Positions 15,989 through 24,336 of a stretch of 64,000 bases of DNA are shown in pieces. The stretch covers positions 332,428-396,427 of the forward strand of contig CALGAP010000023.1 of the NCBI GenBank assembly GCA_937958995.1, in the 5' to 3' direction. The stretch's first letter is position 1. Each line of letters opens with the position of its first letter. The notes below the pieces were generated by a model that searched no databases, was not told where the DNA came from, and saw only the letters and a list, made by a program, of their open reading frames with translations. Made by a program: the position numbers and the translations under genes. The DNA comes from an uncultured Chitinophagaceae bacterium (GTDB lineage: Bacteria > Bacteroidota > Bacteroidia > Chitinophagales > Chitinophagaceae).

Positions 15989-16438
15989 ATGGCAGCAAAA
16001 GCTAATAAAAGCACCGGAAAAAATTCTGCACCAAAGTCTTCTAAGGAAACTCCTAAGAAAGGCGCGGCAAAATCGAAGAAAGAAGAGGAAATAGATAACG
16101 AAGAAGAGGACTTTGAAGATGATGAACTTGAAGTGTCACCAAAAGCGTCTAAAAAAGGTGGTAAAGCTTCTTCGAAGAAAAAAGCTGATGACGATGATGA
16201 TGATGATGACGACGATTTTGATGTGGACGAAGTAGATGATTGGGATAAGCCAGAGGAGGAAGATGACTGGGATCCCGACTTCGAAGAGTTTGACCTGCCC
16301 AAATCAAAAGTGAAGAAAGGTGGCGGAGGCAAAAAAGGCAAGGGCGATGACGATGATGACCTGGGCTTCGACGATGAGTTTAAAGACATGGATCTCTTTA
16401 ATGATAGTGGTTTTGATGACGAGGAAGACGACTTTTAA
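15989..16438 (+). CDS. Disordered protein with alternating Lys-rich and Asp-rich blocks
   Basis: 149 residues with almost no hydrophobic core. Residues 1-35 are Lys/Ala/Ser-rich (KANKSTGKNSAPKSSKE), then acidic (EEEIDNEEEDFEDDELE), then basic again (KKGGKASSKKK), then a run of ten Asp, a Trp-containing acidic stretch (DDWDKPEEEDDWDPDFEEF), a glycine/lysine patch (KKGGGGKKGKG) and an acidic Phe-containing tail. It should be intrinsically disordered, with both nucleic-acid-like and DNA-binding-like charge. The function is unknown; a histone- or ribosome-associated role would be a guess. It ends 8 bases before pabB and is probably cotranscribed. The opposite-strand serine-rich frame is its shadow. 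Confidence 0.75.
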   Translation: MAAKANKSTGKNSAPKSSKETPKKGAAKSKKEEEIDNEEEDFEDDELEVSPKASKKGGKASSKKKADDDDDDDDDDFDVDEVDDWDKPEEEDDWDPDFEEFDLPKSKVKKGGGGKKGKGDDDDDLGFDDEFKDMDLFNDSGFDDEEDDF

Positions 16439-16446
16439 CTGCGATT

Positions 16447-17748
16447 GTGAGCAGACATTTCTTATCATTTCCCATAACTGATTTTCACTCTACAAGAATG
16501 CAAATGTTGAATTGGGCTAACCAGTTCAACATTTGTTCTTTGCTGGATAACCAGCAGTACCAGCTTCCTCATCACAGTATCGAATGCCTTGTGGCCGCCG
16601 GCGCCCGTAGCACGGTAGAAGCATCAGCCGGAAAAGCCCTCGATCAATTATCGTCGTTTAGCCGGCAACACCCCGACTGGTTATTTGGTCACCTTGCCTA
16701 CGATCTCAAAAATGAACTGGAGCCGCTGCACAGTGCACATCCCGATGGTATCGGCTTTCCCGACCTTTTCTTTTTTGTGCCGGAGGTAATTGTACAGCTA
16801 AGTTTTGATGCCATCAGTATCGGCGCATTGGGCAACAATCACGAAGAAATCTACAGGCAGATTATTTCAATGCCTGTATCTGCTGCCAGTTCGCATCCTC
16901 CCATATCCATTCAAAGCAGGCTGAGCAAGGAAGAATATATCGAGATCATCCGCCGGCTGAAGCAGCATATACTGCGCGGCGATTGTTACGAAATCAATTT
17001 TTGCCAGGAATTTTTTGCGGAGAATGTTTCGCTCGAACCGGTTTCGGTTTATCGTTCACTTTGTAAAATGTCTCCGAATCCTTTCGCCGCATTTTACAAA
17101 CTCAACGACAAATTTCTTCTATGCGCCAGCCCCGAGCGCTACCTGAAAAAAACAGGCGATCATATTTTCTCCCAGCCTATTAAGGGCACCTGGCAAAGAA
17201 ATCCGATTGACGCCGAGCAGGACCAGGCAAACAAAGACTTACTCTATCACTCGGCCAAGGACCGCTCTGAAAATGTAATGATTGTAGACCTGGTACGCAA
17301 CGATCTTTCCCGCATTTGTGAAGAAGGTTCGGTGAAGGTGGACGAACTGTTTGGTATTTATACTTTCCCGCAGGTGCATCAAATGATCTCCACCATCACT
17401 GGAAAGCTAAGGCCTGGTGTTGGTTTCATTGAAGCCGTGAGGGCCAGTTTCCCCATGGGTTCGATGACCGGTGCGCCCAAGCGACGCGTACTGGAGCTGA
17501 TAGAACAGTACGAAAACACACGCCGAGGCATGTTTTCCGGTGCTCTCGGCTATATAACCCCCGACGGCGATTTTGATTTCAACGTTATTATCCGCAGTCT
17601 TCTTTACAATGCCACCCGCCGCTATTTATCCTTCCCTGCCGGCTCGGGCATTACCTTTTACAGCGATCCCGAAAATGAATACGAAGAATGTTTGCTGAAA
17701 GTAGCGGCCATTAAGAAAGTGCTCGGGGCTGTTTCGGGTGCGAGGTAG
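16447..17748 (+). CDS. pabB: Aminodeoxychorismate synthase component I
   Basis: 433 residues from GTG (an ATG 51 bases in is an alternative). The C-terminal chorismate-binding domain, about 165-425, has CYEINFCQEF, FLLCASPERYL, PIKGTWQRNP, VDLVRNDLSRIC, FPMGSMTGAPKRRVLELIEQ and SGITFYSDPENEYEE. These identify the anthranilate/aminodeoxychorismate synthase family. PIKGT, with its active-site Lys, is typical of PabB; anthranilate synthase TrpE has a different residue there. It makes 4-amino-4-deoxychorismate for folate, with a glutaminase partner encoded elsewhere. The N-terminal region is shorter than in E. coli and may lack tryptophan binding. It lies directly after the acidic protein gene. 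Confidence 0.88.
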   Translation: MSRHFLSFPITDFHSTRMQMLNWANQFNICSLLDNQQYQLPHHSIECLVAAGARSTVEASAGKALDQLSSFSRQHPDWLFGHLAYDLKNELEPLHSAHPDGIGFPDLFFFVPEVIVQLSFDAISIGALGNNHEEIYRQIISMPVSAASSHPPISIQSRLSKEEYIEIIRRLKQHILRGDCYEINFCQEFFAENVSLEPVSVYRSLCKMSPNPFAAFYKLNDKFLLCASPERYLKKTGDHIFSQPIKGTWQRNPIDAEQDQANKDLLYHSAKDRSENVMIVDLVRNDLSRICEEGSVKVDELFGIYTFPQVHQMISTITGKLRPGVGFIEAVRASFPMGSMTGAPKRRVLELIEQYENTRRGMFSGALGYITPDGDFDFNVIIRSLLYNATRRYLSFPAGSGITFYSDPENEYEECLLKVAAIKKVLGAVSGAR

Positions 17749-17754
17749 TTTCGG

Positions 17755-17905
17755 TTTTCGGGTTGAGCGGCGGTGTAGGGTGTAACTGAGGAGGTATCTA
17801 AAAAAAATCGGGTTTCGGATGCTGGCCTTCGGGTTGTTCCGCGCTGGCAAACGCTTTTAGAACAAAAGAACCCGAACCCCACAACCCGAAACCCGAAACA
17901 CATCA
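17755..17905. repeat. Imperfect intergenic palindrome, GGGTTT/AAACCC family
   Basis: Left words CGGTTTTCGGGTTGAG, CGGGTTTCGGATG and TTCGGGTTGTTCC face right words GAACCCGAACCCC and CAACCCGAAACCCGAAACAC, filling the gap between the convergent pabB and transglycosylase genes. It is the longest and cleanest copy of the family in this window. Confidence 0.55.
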
Positions 17906-17916
17906 TCACGCCACCG

Positions 17917-18990
17917 TTACTTGTTGGCCGTTGCCGAGCTCAACAGCATCTGCACAGACTCGTTCAGGATGATAAATTTATTGGCGTTGAACAATTCCAT
18001 TTTATCGGCAGGCAATTTCAGTTCGTAGATATTGTCGGCACTGGCCATCTTCTTGTCAAAGTCGGGGTTGTAACGGTCAAAATCAGCCTGGTCCATCAGA
18101 ATGTTTTTGGCGATAGCCGCTGAATAATATTTACCCGAAATGATGGCACTGCGGGCATTGTTGGCCTCCTCGGCGGTGAGGCGGCGGTTCAGCAGGTAAG
18201 TAGCCGTAACGCCGATCTGGGCGGTGGCTTCTTCCTTGGTCAGCGTGGTCACGCTGCCCTGGCCCTCGAATATATAGTGGGTGCTGATGTACTTCTTCAC
18301 GTGGTTGCGCGACTCAGCCGGCAAAAAATATTGCAGGTCCCAGAAGTTGCGGCTGCCCTTTGCCTTCTTGATGGCGCTGTACACCACGCCAGGACCACCA
18401 TTATAAGCGGCGATCACCAGCAGCCAGTCACCAAATTCATTATACAGGTCGCGCAGGTACCTGGCGGCTGCATGGGTGCTTTTCAAAAAGTCTTTGCGCT
18501 CGTCCTTTGTCTTGGTGATCTTCAAACCAAAAATACGCGCGGTCTCGGCCATAAACTGCCAGGGGCCAACGGCGCCCACCCTCGATACGGCCGTGGGTTT
18601 CAGCTTAGATTCGATTACAGCCAGGTATTTCAGCTCGGTGGGGAGACCATATTTAGTAAATATGGCGTCGATGGTATTGAAATAAGGCATCGCCCAGCTC
18701 TTCATTTCCAGAAGATCTGCGCTGTATTTCTCCATATAATCCTGCACAAAAGTGATGGCGCGGGGATTCAGACGAATACCATTCGAGCTTCCCTCGAACA
18801 GTTCGGCGAACTCGGACCTGGGATTAACTGAGTCCGCTACCTTTCCGGGCAACATCATCACATCAGTGAGAATCACCCTGTTAGGTTTTGTAATTTGGCC
18901 AGCCGGGAGAGAGGGGTGTTCTTTATATCCCATGCTCAACCAGGCTATACCAAGAATAGCTGCAATTAAGAATAGCTTTCGTTTCATCAT
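17917..18990 (-). CDS. Lytic murein transglycosylase, MltD-like SLT domain
   Basis: About 357 residues from the ATG at 18990; ten further upstream codons in the frame look non-genuine because the signal peptide begins MMKRKLFLIAAILGIAWLS. The SLT domain, about 105-260, has the catalytic Glu in AVIESKLKPTAVSRVGAVGP, then WQFMAETARIFGL, LVIAAYNGGPGV and the family end ESRNHVKKYISTHYI. It cleaves peptidoglycan glycan strands in the periplasm with formation of 1,6-anhydro sugars. C-terminal LysM repeats, common in MltD, are not evident. It lies downstream of tatA and gatA on the same strand. Confidence 0.88.
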   Translation of the reverse strand: MMKRKLFLIAAILGIAWLSMGYKEHPSLPAGQITKPNRVILTDVMMLPGKVADSVNPRSEFAELFEGSSNGIRLNPRAITFVQDYMEKYSADLLEMKSWAMPYFNTIDAIFTKYGLPTELKYLAVIESKLKPTAVSRVGAVGPWQFMAETARIFGLKITKTKDERKDFLKSTHAAARYLRDLYNEFGDWLLVIAAYNGGPGVVYSAIKKAKGSRNFWDLQYFLPAESRNHVKKYISTHYIFEGQGSVTTLTKEEATAQIGVTATYLLNRRLTAEEANNARSAIISGKYYSAAIAKNILMDQADFDRYNPDFDKKMASADNIYELKLPADKMELFNANKFIILNESVQMLLSSATANK

Positions 18991-19102
18991 CGTTTTTTTA
19001 GCACAACAATGCCGACCCACAGGTATGGATTAAAGAAACGGATGATGTTTTTTATAGGATGGATGTTCTGAAGAGCAGTATGGCAAACCGGGGGTCGTAG
19101 AG

Positions 19103-20581
19103 TTAGGGCTTTTCATGGTGACCGGCGACACTATACTGGCGTATCCACTGGTGGGATATCGACAGTAAAGATAGTTCGCAGAATTGGTTTGTCATAATCT
19201 GCAGGCCAAACGGAATGCCATTACTGTGCCAAAAAAGCGGGATAGAAATGGAGGGAATACCGGTAAGATTTGCAAAAACTGTAAAAATGTCAGCTAAATA
19301 CATCGAAATGGGGTCATCGAGCTTCTCACCGAGTCTAAAAGCGGGACTAGGGGAAGTGGGTAGAATGATAGCGTCGTAGGTATTGAAAACCAGTTTGGTT
19401 TTTGCCGTAAGTAGTTGTCTTACTTGCTGCGCTTTCGTAAAATACGCATCGTAATAACCCGCGCTCAGGACAAATGTTCCCAGCATGATACGGCGCTTAA
19501 CTTCCTTGCCAAAACCGGCAGACCTTGTGTCACGATAAAGGTCTGTTAATTCAAACTTTTTTTCCACATCCTTCGAATACCCATTTACCCTGAATCCATA
19601 GCAGATGCCGTCATAACGGGCCAGGTTGGAGCTGGCTTCGGCGGTGGTAAGTATATAATAGGCAGGAACTATGTAGTCAAGATATTCGAAATCAACAGCT
19701 TCTACTGTGTGGCCATCTGCGCGGAGCTGTTGGACAAACTCGTTCATCGATTTTTTTACTTCCGGGTCGAGGGCGGGGCTTTCCAGGGCCTCTTTGAAGT
19801 AGGCTATGCGGTACTTCCGGCCGCTGTTGTCCAGCAGCCTGGAATATGGATCCACTTTCACCGGCGCGCTGGTGCTGTCGAATTCGTCTGCCCCGGCAAT
19901 TACCTCCAGCACGAGGGCCACATCGGGCACGTTGTGGGCGAAAATGCCGATCTGGTCGAAAGAGGAGGCATAGGCGATGACCCCGTAACGCGAGATACGG
20001 CCATAGGTAGGCTTCAGTCCAACAATGCCACAGAAATCTGCAGGCTGTCTCACTGAGCCGCCGGTATCGGTGCCCAGGCTCACCATGCAGAGGCCCGCCT
20101 GTACGGCTACGGCCGACCCGCCAGAAGAGCCGCCCGGCACCCGCTGGTTGTCGATGGCGTTGAGCACGGGCCCATAGGCAGAATTCTCGTTGGTGGAGCC
20201 CATCGCAAATTCGTCGCAGTTGGTGGAACCGATAATGATGGCTTCTTCCGCCAGCAGTCTTTCCACCGCGGTGGCGTTATAGATAGCCGTAAATTTTTCC
20301 AGGATTTTTGAAGCCGCGGTAAGCTTGTGGTCTTTGTAGCTGATCACATCTTTGATGGCTACTACCACGCCATGAAGGCGGCCCATCCTCTTGCCCGCCT
20401 TGCGCGCGGCATCTAACTGGCGCGCACGTTCGAGCGCCTCTTCACCATATACATCAAGATAGGCGTTGAGGTGTCGGTTGCGTTCAATTTGTTGCAGGAA
20501 AAACTCTACCGCCGCAATACAGGAGGTAGTACCATTCGTGAGGTCGGAATGATATTGCGCTATTGAATCGTATTTAAACAA
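19103..20581 (-). CDS. gatA: Asp/Glu-tRNA amidotransferase subunit A
   Basis: 492 residues, normal for GatA. The amidase signature VPGGSSGGSAVAVQAGL is present, and the catalytic triad is complete: K77 (VVVAIKDVI), S152 in the GGSSGGS loop and S176 (TDTGGSVRQP), with the spacing of characterised GatA. GatCAB amidates Glu-tRNA(Gln) and Asp-tRNA(Asn); subunit A releases ammonia from glutamine. gatB and gatC are not in the window, which is common in Bacteroidota. It follows tatA by about 60 bases on the same strand. Confidence 0.95.
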   Translation of the reverse strand: MFKYDSIAQYHSDLTNGTTSCIAAVEFFLQQIERNRHLNAYLDVYGEEALERARQLDAARKAGKRMGRLHGVVVAIKDVISYKDHKLTAASKILEKFTAIYNATAVERLLAEEAIIIGSTNCDEFAMGSTNENSAYGPVLNAIDNQRVPGGSSGGSAVAVQAGLCMVSLGTDTGGSVRQPADFCGIVGLKPTYGRISRYGVIAYASSFDQIGIFAHNVPDVALVLEVIAGADEFDSTSAPVKVDPYSRLLDNSGRKYRIAYFKEALESPALDPEVKKSMNEFVQQLRADGHTVEAVDFEYLDYIVPAYYILTTAEASSNLARYDGICYGFRVNGYSKDVEKKFELTDLYRDTRSAGFGKEVKRRIMLGTFVLSAGYYDAYFTKAQQVRQLLTAKTKLVFNTYDAIILPTSPSPAFRLGEKLDDPISMYLADIFTVFANLTGIPSISIPLFWHSNGIPFGLQIMTNQFCELSLLSISHQWIRQYSVAGHHEKP

Positions 20582-20642
20582 TTCTTGTTACCGGCTTTGA
20601 AGACAAAACGGTTGGGCGTACTGACAGAAAGCTGTACTAACG

Positions 20643-20879
20643 TTATTGTACAGTCGAAGAAGAGGAAGTGGTCTGTTGCTTTTTATCCTTTTCGCTCATG
20701 CCTTCTTCGATTTCCTTCTTCACGTTATTCTTCGCGTCGTTGAACTCACGGATTCCTTTTCCGATGCCGCGCATGAATTCAGGAATTTTACGGCCACCAA
20801 AAAGTACCAGAACCGCCAACACGATCAGCACCCACTCTGTACCACCAGGCATGCTTAAGAACAGCAATATGCTTGACAT
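20643..20879 (-). CDS. tatA: Twin-arginine translocase subunit TatA/E
   Basis: 78 residues. One N-terminal membrane helix, about 13-30 (EWVLIVLAVLVLFGGRKI), carries the FGGRKIPEF hinge that defines TatA/E, then an amphipathic helix (FMRGIGKGIREFNDAKN) and a charged, Ser/Thr-rich tail. TatA forms the pore that exports folded proteins with twin-arginine signals. The DUF1501 protein at 35266 has such a signal, so a substrate exists in this genome. It is upstream of gatA and the transglycosylase on the same strand. Confidence 0.95.
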   Translation of the reverse strand: MSSILLFLSMPGGTEWVLIVLAVLVLFGGRKIPEFMRGIGKGIREFNDAKNNVKKEIEEGMSEKDKKQQTTSSSSTVQ

Positions 20880-20980
20880 GATAATCGATTTAAATAGTTA
20901 GACTGCGAATTTACGTGAAAAGGCTTGAAATGCACTCAAAAAGGCGGGGAATGCAATAAATAAAAACCGTGAAAATAAAA

Positions 20981-21015
20981 GGACGAAATCCGAATGACAG
21001 ATCCGGATTTCGTCC
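20981..21015 (-). terminator. Rho-independent terminator after rplS
   Basis: GGACGAAATCCG (20981-20992) and CGGATTTCGTCC (21004-21015) form a perfect 12-bp stem with an 11-base loop. On the minus strand it is followed by TTTTATTTT, about 30 bases beyond the rplS stop. Confidence 0.9.
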
Positions 21016-21045
21016 TTTAACGTTGGAACTATAAATAGTTATATC

Positions 21046-21426
21046 TTATTGAGCAACTGTTGCTGAGGTGTGGCTCACGTTTCTCTTTTCCTTGATACGA
21101 GCGCTCTTACCGCTACGTTGACGGAGGAAATACAACCTGGCGCGACGAACACGGCCGGTCTTGTTCACCTCGATAGAATCGATGTTGGGAGAATACAGGG
21201 GGAAAGTCCTTTCCACGCCAACACCATCAGAAATCTTACGTACTGTGAATGTGGCGGTATGGCCGGTTCCCTGGCGTTTGATCACATCGCCGCGGAAGCT
21301 CTGGATACGTTCTTTGCCACCTTCAATGATCTTATAGTTAACGGTAACATTGTCACCGGCTTTGAATTTCGGGAATTCTTTCTTGCCTGTCAACGTCTCG
21401 TGTACATATTGAACAGCTGCATTCAT
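21046..21426 (-). CDS. rplS: 50S ribosomal protein L19
   Basis: 126 residues from the ATG at 21426; an in-frame TTG nine bases upstream is less likely. The L19 body is complete: FKAGDNVTVNYKIIEGGKER, QSFRGDVIKRQGTG, TFTVRKISDGVGVERTFPLY and the basic C-terminus RRARLYFLRQRSGKSARIKE. L19 sits at the 30S-50S interface. On the minus strand TACCTTTG (complement of 21449-21456) matches the -7 promoter element, although no good TTG lies at the -33 position. It is monocistronic, with its own terminator, and not in the usual rpsP-rimM-trmD-rplS cluster. Confidence 0.97.
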   Translation of the reverse strand: MNAAVQYVHETLTGKKEFPKFKAGDNVTVNYKIIEGGKERIQSFRGDVIKRQGTGHTATFTVRKISDGVGVERTFPLYSPNIDSIEVNKTGRVRRARLYFLRQRSGKSARIKEKRNVSHTSATVAQ

Positions 21427-21494
21427 AACTTTCAATTTTAACGGGTGGCAAAGGTAGTTGAAATAGTTTGTATTTCTGAGATTTTACCCCTTAA

Positions 21495-23060
21495 TTATTT
21501 GGCGACATTTACGGCGCGCTTTTCCCTGATCACCGTCACCTTAATTTGGCCGGGGTAAGTCATCTCGGTCATGATCTTCTGGGCGATATCGAACGAGAGC
21601 CTGTCGCTGTCGGCATCCGTAACTTTCTCAGCCTCAACGATTACTCTCAATTCGCGTCCGGCCTGGATGGCATAGGCTTTTTCAACGCCCTGGTAGCTCA
21701 TGGCCAGGTTTTCCAGCTCCTTGATACGCTGCAGGTACTGCTGCATGATCTCGCGGCGGGCGCCGGGGCGGGCACCGCTGATGGCGTCGCAGGCCTGCAC
21801 GATGGGGGAGATCACATACTGCATCTCCATTTCGTCGTGGTGGGCGCCGATAGCATTCACCACGGCCGGGTTCTCGCCATATTTCTCAGCCAGCTTGGCG
21901 CCGAGGATGGCGTGGCTCAGTTCTGATTCTTCATCAGGCACTTTGCCTATATCGTGCAACAGACCAGCCCTTTTGGCCAGTTTGGGATTGAGACCCAGTT
22001 CGGCAGCCATAGTAGCGCACAAATTAGCTACTTCGCGGCTGTGCATCAACAGGTTCTGACCATATGAAGAGCGGAAACGCATTTTACCGACAATACGCAC
22101 CAGGTCTTTGTGCAGACCATGAATGCCCAGTTCTATCACCGTACGTTCACCAATTTCCATCACCTGCTCTTCGATCTGGCGCTTTGTTTTTTCCACCACC
22201 TCTTCGATGCGGGCGGGGTGAATGCGGCCGTCGGCCACCAGTCGCTGCAGGCTCAGGCGCGCAATTTCGCGGCGCAGCGGGTCGAAAGAGGACAGGATGA
22301 TGGCTTCGGGGGTATCATCCACGATCAGGTCAACACCGGTAGCGGCCTCGATAGCGCGGATATTCCGGCCTTCACGGCCAATGATCTGACCTTTTACTTC
22401 ATCGCTTTCCAGGTTGAAAACGGTAATAGAGTTTTCGATGGCCTGTTCGGCGGCGGTGCGTTGAATTGACTGGATAATGATTTTGCGGGCCTCCTTATTG
22501 GCGCGCTGCTTGGCATCGTCAATAATTTCCTGCTGAATGCTGAGCGCCTGGGTATGGGCTTCCTGGCGCAGACTTTCAATCAGTTGTTTTTTGGCCTCTT
22601 CGGCGGTAAGACCGGCAATTTTTTCCAGGCGGCGGATATGCTCTTCCTGGTGCTTTTCCAGCTCGGTGCGTTTCAGGTTGACCACCTCAATCTGGCGGTT
22701 CAGGTTATCCTTAATGGCATCGTTTTCCTTAACCTGTTTTTCGAGCTGTTCCAGCTTTTGATTGATAGACTGTTCTTTCTGCCGGACCCGGTTTTCTACT
22801 TCGCTGAGTTTACGATTACGTTCAAGAACTTCTTTATCGTGTTCAGCCTTTAACTGTAGAAATTTTTCTTTTGCTTCTAACTGTTTCTGTTGTTTTATCG
22901 TTTCCGCCTTGGCTTCTGCGTCTGATATTATTTTTTGTGCCTGCTGTTCTGCTTCCTCTATTTTCTTTTGTGTGTTCTTGGCAAAAATGAATTTACCCGC
23001 TACTATGCCGATAATTAGCGCAACTCCACCTACTATATAAATAAGTATGTTCTGATCCAT
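21495..23060 (-). CDS. rny: Ribonuclease Y
   Basis: 521 residues. An N-terminal membrane anchor (LIYIVGGVALIIGIVAGKF, about 5-24) is followed by a long coiled coil (30-200, rich in Glu, Lys and Gln). A KH domain with the GxxG loop IIGREGRNIRAIE follows, then an HD domain with AGLLHDIGKVPDE, and the C-terminal region typical of RNase Y. It is a membrane-bound endonuclease that starts decay of many mRNAs. zapA and a possible 6S RNA lie upstream on the same strand. Confidence 0.97.
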   Translation of the reverse strand: MDQNILIYIVGGVALIIGIVAGKFIFAKNTQKKIEEAEQQAQKIISDAEAKAETIKQQKQLEAKEKFLQLKAEHDKEVLERNRKLSEVENRVRQKEQSINQKLEQLEKQVKENDAIKDNLNRQIEVVNLKRTELEKHQEEHIRRLEKIAGLTAEEAKKQLIESLRQEAHTQALSIQQEIIDDAKQRANKEARKIIIQSIQRTAAEQAIENSITVFNLESDEVKGQIIGREGRNIRAIEAATGVDLIVDDTPEAIILSSFDPLRREIARLSLQRLVADGRIHPARIEEVVEKTKRQIEEQVMEIGERTVIELGIHGLHKDLVRIVGKMRFRSSYGQNLLMHSREVANLCATMAAELGLNPKLAKRAGLLHDIGKVPDEESELSHAILGAKLAEKYGENPAVVNAIGAHHDEMEMQYVISPIVQACDAISGARPGARREIMQQYLQRIKELENLAMSYQGVEKAYAIQAGRELRVIVEAEKVTDADSDRLSFDIAQKIMTEMTYPGQIKVTVIREKRAVNVAK

Positions 23061-23149
23061 TGTGTTTTACAGATTTAAATTGTTCTACCATATTAACGGT
23101 GCTCTCTATGTAATGTGACTTAGCCATAGTGAGTTATGAGGGACGAAAA

Positions 23150-23310
23150 TACAGAAAAAAGAGAAGCGCCGCCTTAAAGAGGCAGAGTATAGTGCTTATT
23201 GGCAGCGGGAATGGGGGCGTTTGCGCAATAAAATCTGAAATATGGGTAGGGGTAGGGCCTCATGGTTTTGGCGAAGCCATGGGCCGGGTCGGAACGGGGC
23301 CCGAATCCAG
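23150..23310 (-). ncRNA. ssrS: Possible 6S RNA (ssrS) between zapA and rny
   Basis: About 250 bases without a reading frame separate zapA and rny. 6S RNA genes are often near zapA, and my recollection is that Bacteroidota carry one at this junction. The minus-strand transcript has a stable apical hairpin, GGCC-ATGG with CCAT-GGCC arms (complement of about 23254-23284), flanked by two unpaired pyrimidine-rich stretches that could be the central bubble; a run of six T follows near 23155-23160. I could not draw a convincing closing stem, so boundaries and identity are tentative. Confidence 0.3.
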
Positions 23311-23317
23311 GGCGGGA

Positions 23318-23614
23318 CTAGGCTGTTTCCTGCAGCAGGCGGTCCAGCAATTTTTCCATGCCAGCCAGCCGTTCACCGGCCTCCGCGGGCAATTCCTTCG
23401 TATTTTCCGAAGCACTTTGCTGGGTAGCATACCAGAGAATTACCATGGCGATATAGTCCTGCATGTCCTTTCCCGCAAACTGGGTCTTGAACTCTAAAAT
23501 CTTATCGTTGATGAGTTTAAGCGTTTTTCTGACAGTTCCCTCATCGGCCGGGGCGATGCGGATCCGGTAGGTCCGGTCGCCAATCAAAACGTTTATAGGA
23601 ATTAATTCGTCCAT
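23318..23614 (-). CDS. zapA: Cell division protein ZapA
   Basis: 98 residues from the ATG at 23614 (MDELIPINVLIGDRTYRIRI); the frame extends 14 codons further up but without family resemblance. The N-terminal beta-rich domain, including ILRP-like RIAPADEGTVRKTLKLINDK, is followed by a helix ending in LLDRLLQETA that forms the ZapA coiled coil. ZapA bundles FtsZ filaments at the division ring. A coiled-coil gene, possibly the ZapB counterpart, lies upstream beyond a small plus-strand gene. Confidence 0.88.
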   Translation of the reverse strand: MDELIPINVLIGDRTYRIRIAPADEGTVRKTLKLINDKILEFKTQFAGKDMQDYIAMVILWYATQQSASENTKELPAEAGERLAGMEKLLDRLLQETA

Positions 23615-23754
23615 GCTCTTGCTAATTTGAAAAGCTTGTTTTACATTTATCCACACTTAATTCACACACAAGGATTTTGGACTTCTAAGGATCGTTTTGG
23701 ATGGTTGAGGCAATTACGTATTCTATGATTACACACCAAAACCAAACGATTAAC

Positions 23755-24009
23755 ATGTTCGCCAAACTTAAGTCAAATGTCTTCATCGACGCACTGACCT
23801 TAGAACTAGTAGCGCCACTCCGGTCCAGCCTGAAGGCGATTTTGCGCGATGAAAAAGGCTACGAATGCAGCCGCCTTGAAGCCAATGTTCCCCAGGGGAA
23901 TAATACTGTAACCTGGAAAGGTCTCAATGATTTGCCATATGGCATATATACATTGGAGCTGAGCCAGGGCGACGACGAAATGAAGATGCGCCTGGTGAAA
24001 AGGGTATGA
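23755..24009 (+). CDS. Free-standing protein resembling a type IX sorting domain
   Basis: 84 residues from the ATG at 23755; ATGs at 23701 and 23725 would add 18 or 10 residues. No signal peptide or membrane helix. The sequence follows the pattern of the C-terminal type IX secretion domain: LTLELVAPLRSSLKAILRDE, then NTVTWKGLNDLPYGIYTLEL and the end MKMRLVKRV. That domain normally ends a large exported protein; here there is no cargo and no export signal. It lies on the plus strand between zapA and a coiled-coil gene that are both on the minus strand, ending only 3 bases from the latter's stop. It could be a cytoplasmic beta-sandwich that merely shares the fold. Confidence 0.7.
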   Translation: MFAKLKSNVFIDALTLELVAPLRSSLKAILRDEKGYECSRLEANVPQGNNTVTWKGLNDLPYGIYTLELSQGDDEMKMRLVKRV

Positions 24010-24012
24010 AAT

Positions 24013-24297
24013 CTATTCACTCAGAAGGGCAATACACCGGTCAATTTCCCGGATGTAATGGCTTAACCGTTTGTCTATCTCCTTTTTTTCCGTTTCATCC
24101 AACCGGCCTGTTGCCGTCTTGAAGGCTGCCAGCTTCAGTTCCAGTTCGTTTATCTTTTTTTCCCTCTCTTCTTCCCTTTCTTTCAACACCCTGATCTCGC
24201 GGGTCAGTTGCTGATTCTCCTTGTACAGCATCTGGTAGCGTTGCGCCAACTGCTGCAGCTTATCAGAGATACGCTGTAAAGTTTCTTCATGTACCAT
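24013..24297 (-). CDS. Coiled-coil protein, possibly ZapB-like
   Basis: 94 residues, nearly all one coiled coil: heptads run through LQRISDKLQQLAQRYQMLYK and IRVLKEREEEREKKINELEL, with a short tail (KRLSHYIREIDRCIALL). No signal or membrane segment. ZapB in other bacteria is a similar short coiled coil that binds ZapA, and zapA lies downstream on the same strand, so a divisome role is plausible. It starts about 40 bases after the pheT stop, suggesting pheT, this gene and zapA share a transcript. Confidence 0.75.
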   Translation of the reverse strand: MVHEETLQRISDKLQQLAQRYQMLYKENQQLTREIRVLKEREEEREKKINELELKLAAFKTATGRLDETEKKEIDKRLSHYIREIDRCIALLSE

Positions 24298-24336
24298 GCC
24301 GTAAACTGTTTCGTTTTGCGGTTTTCCGGTTTGGGG

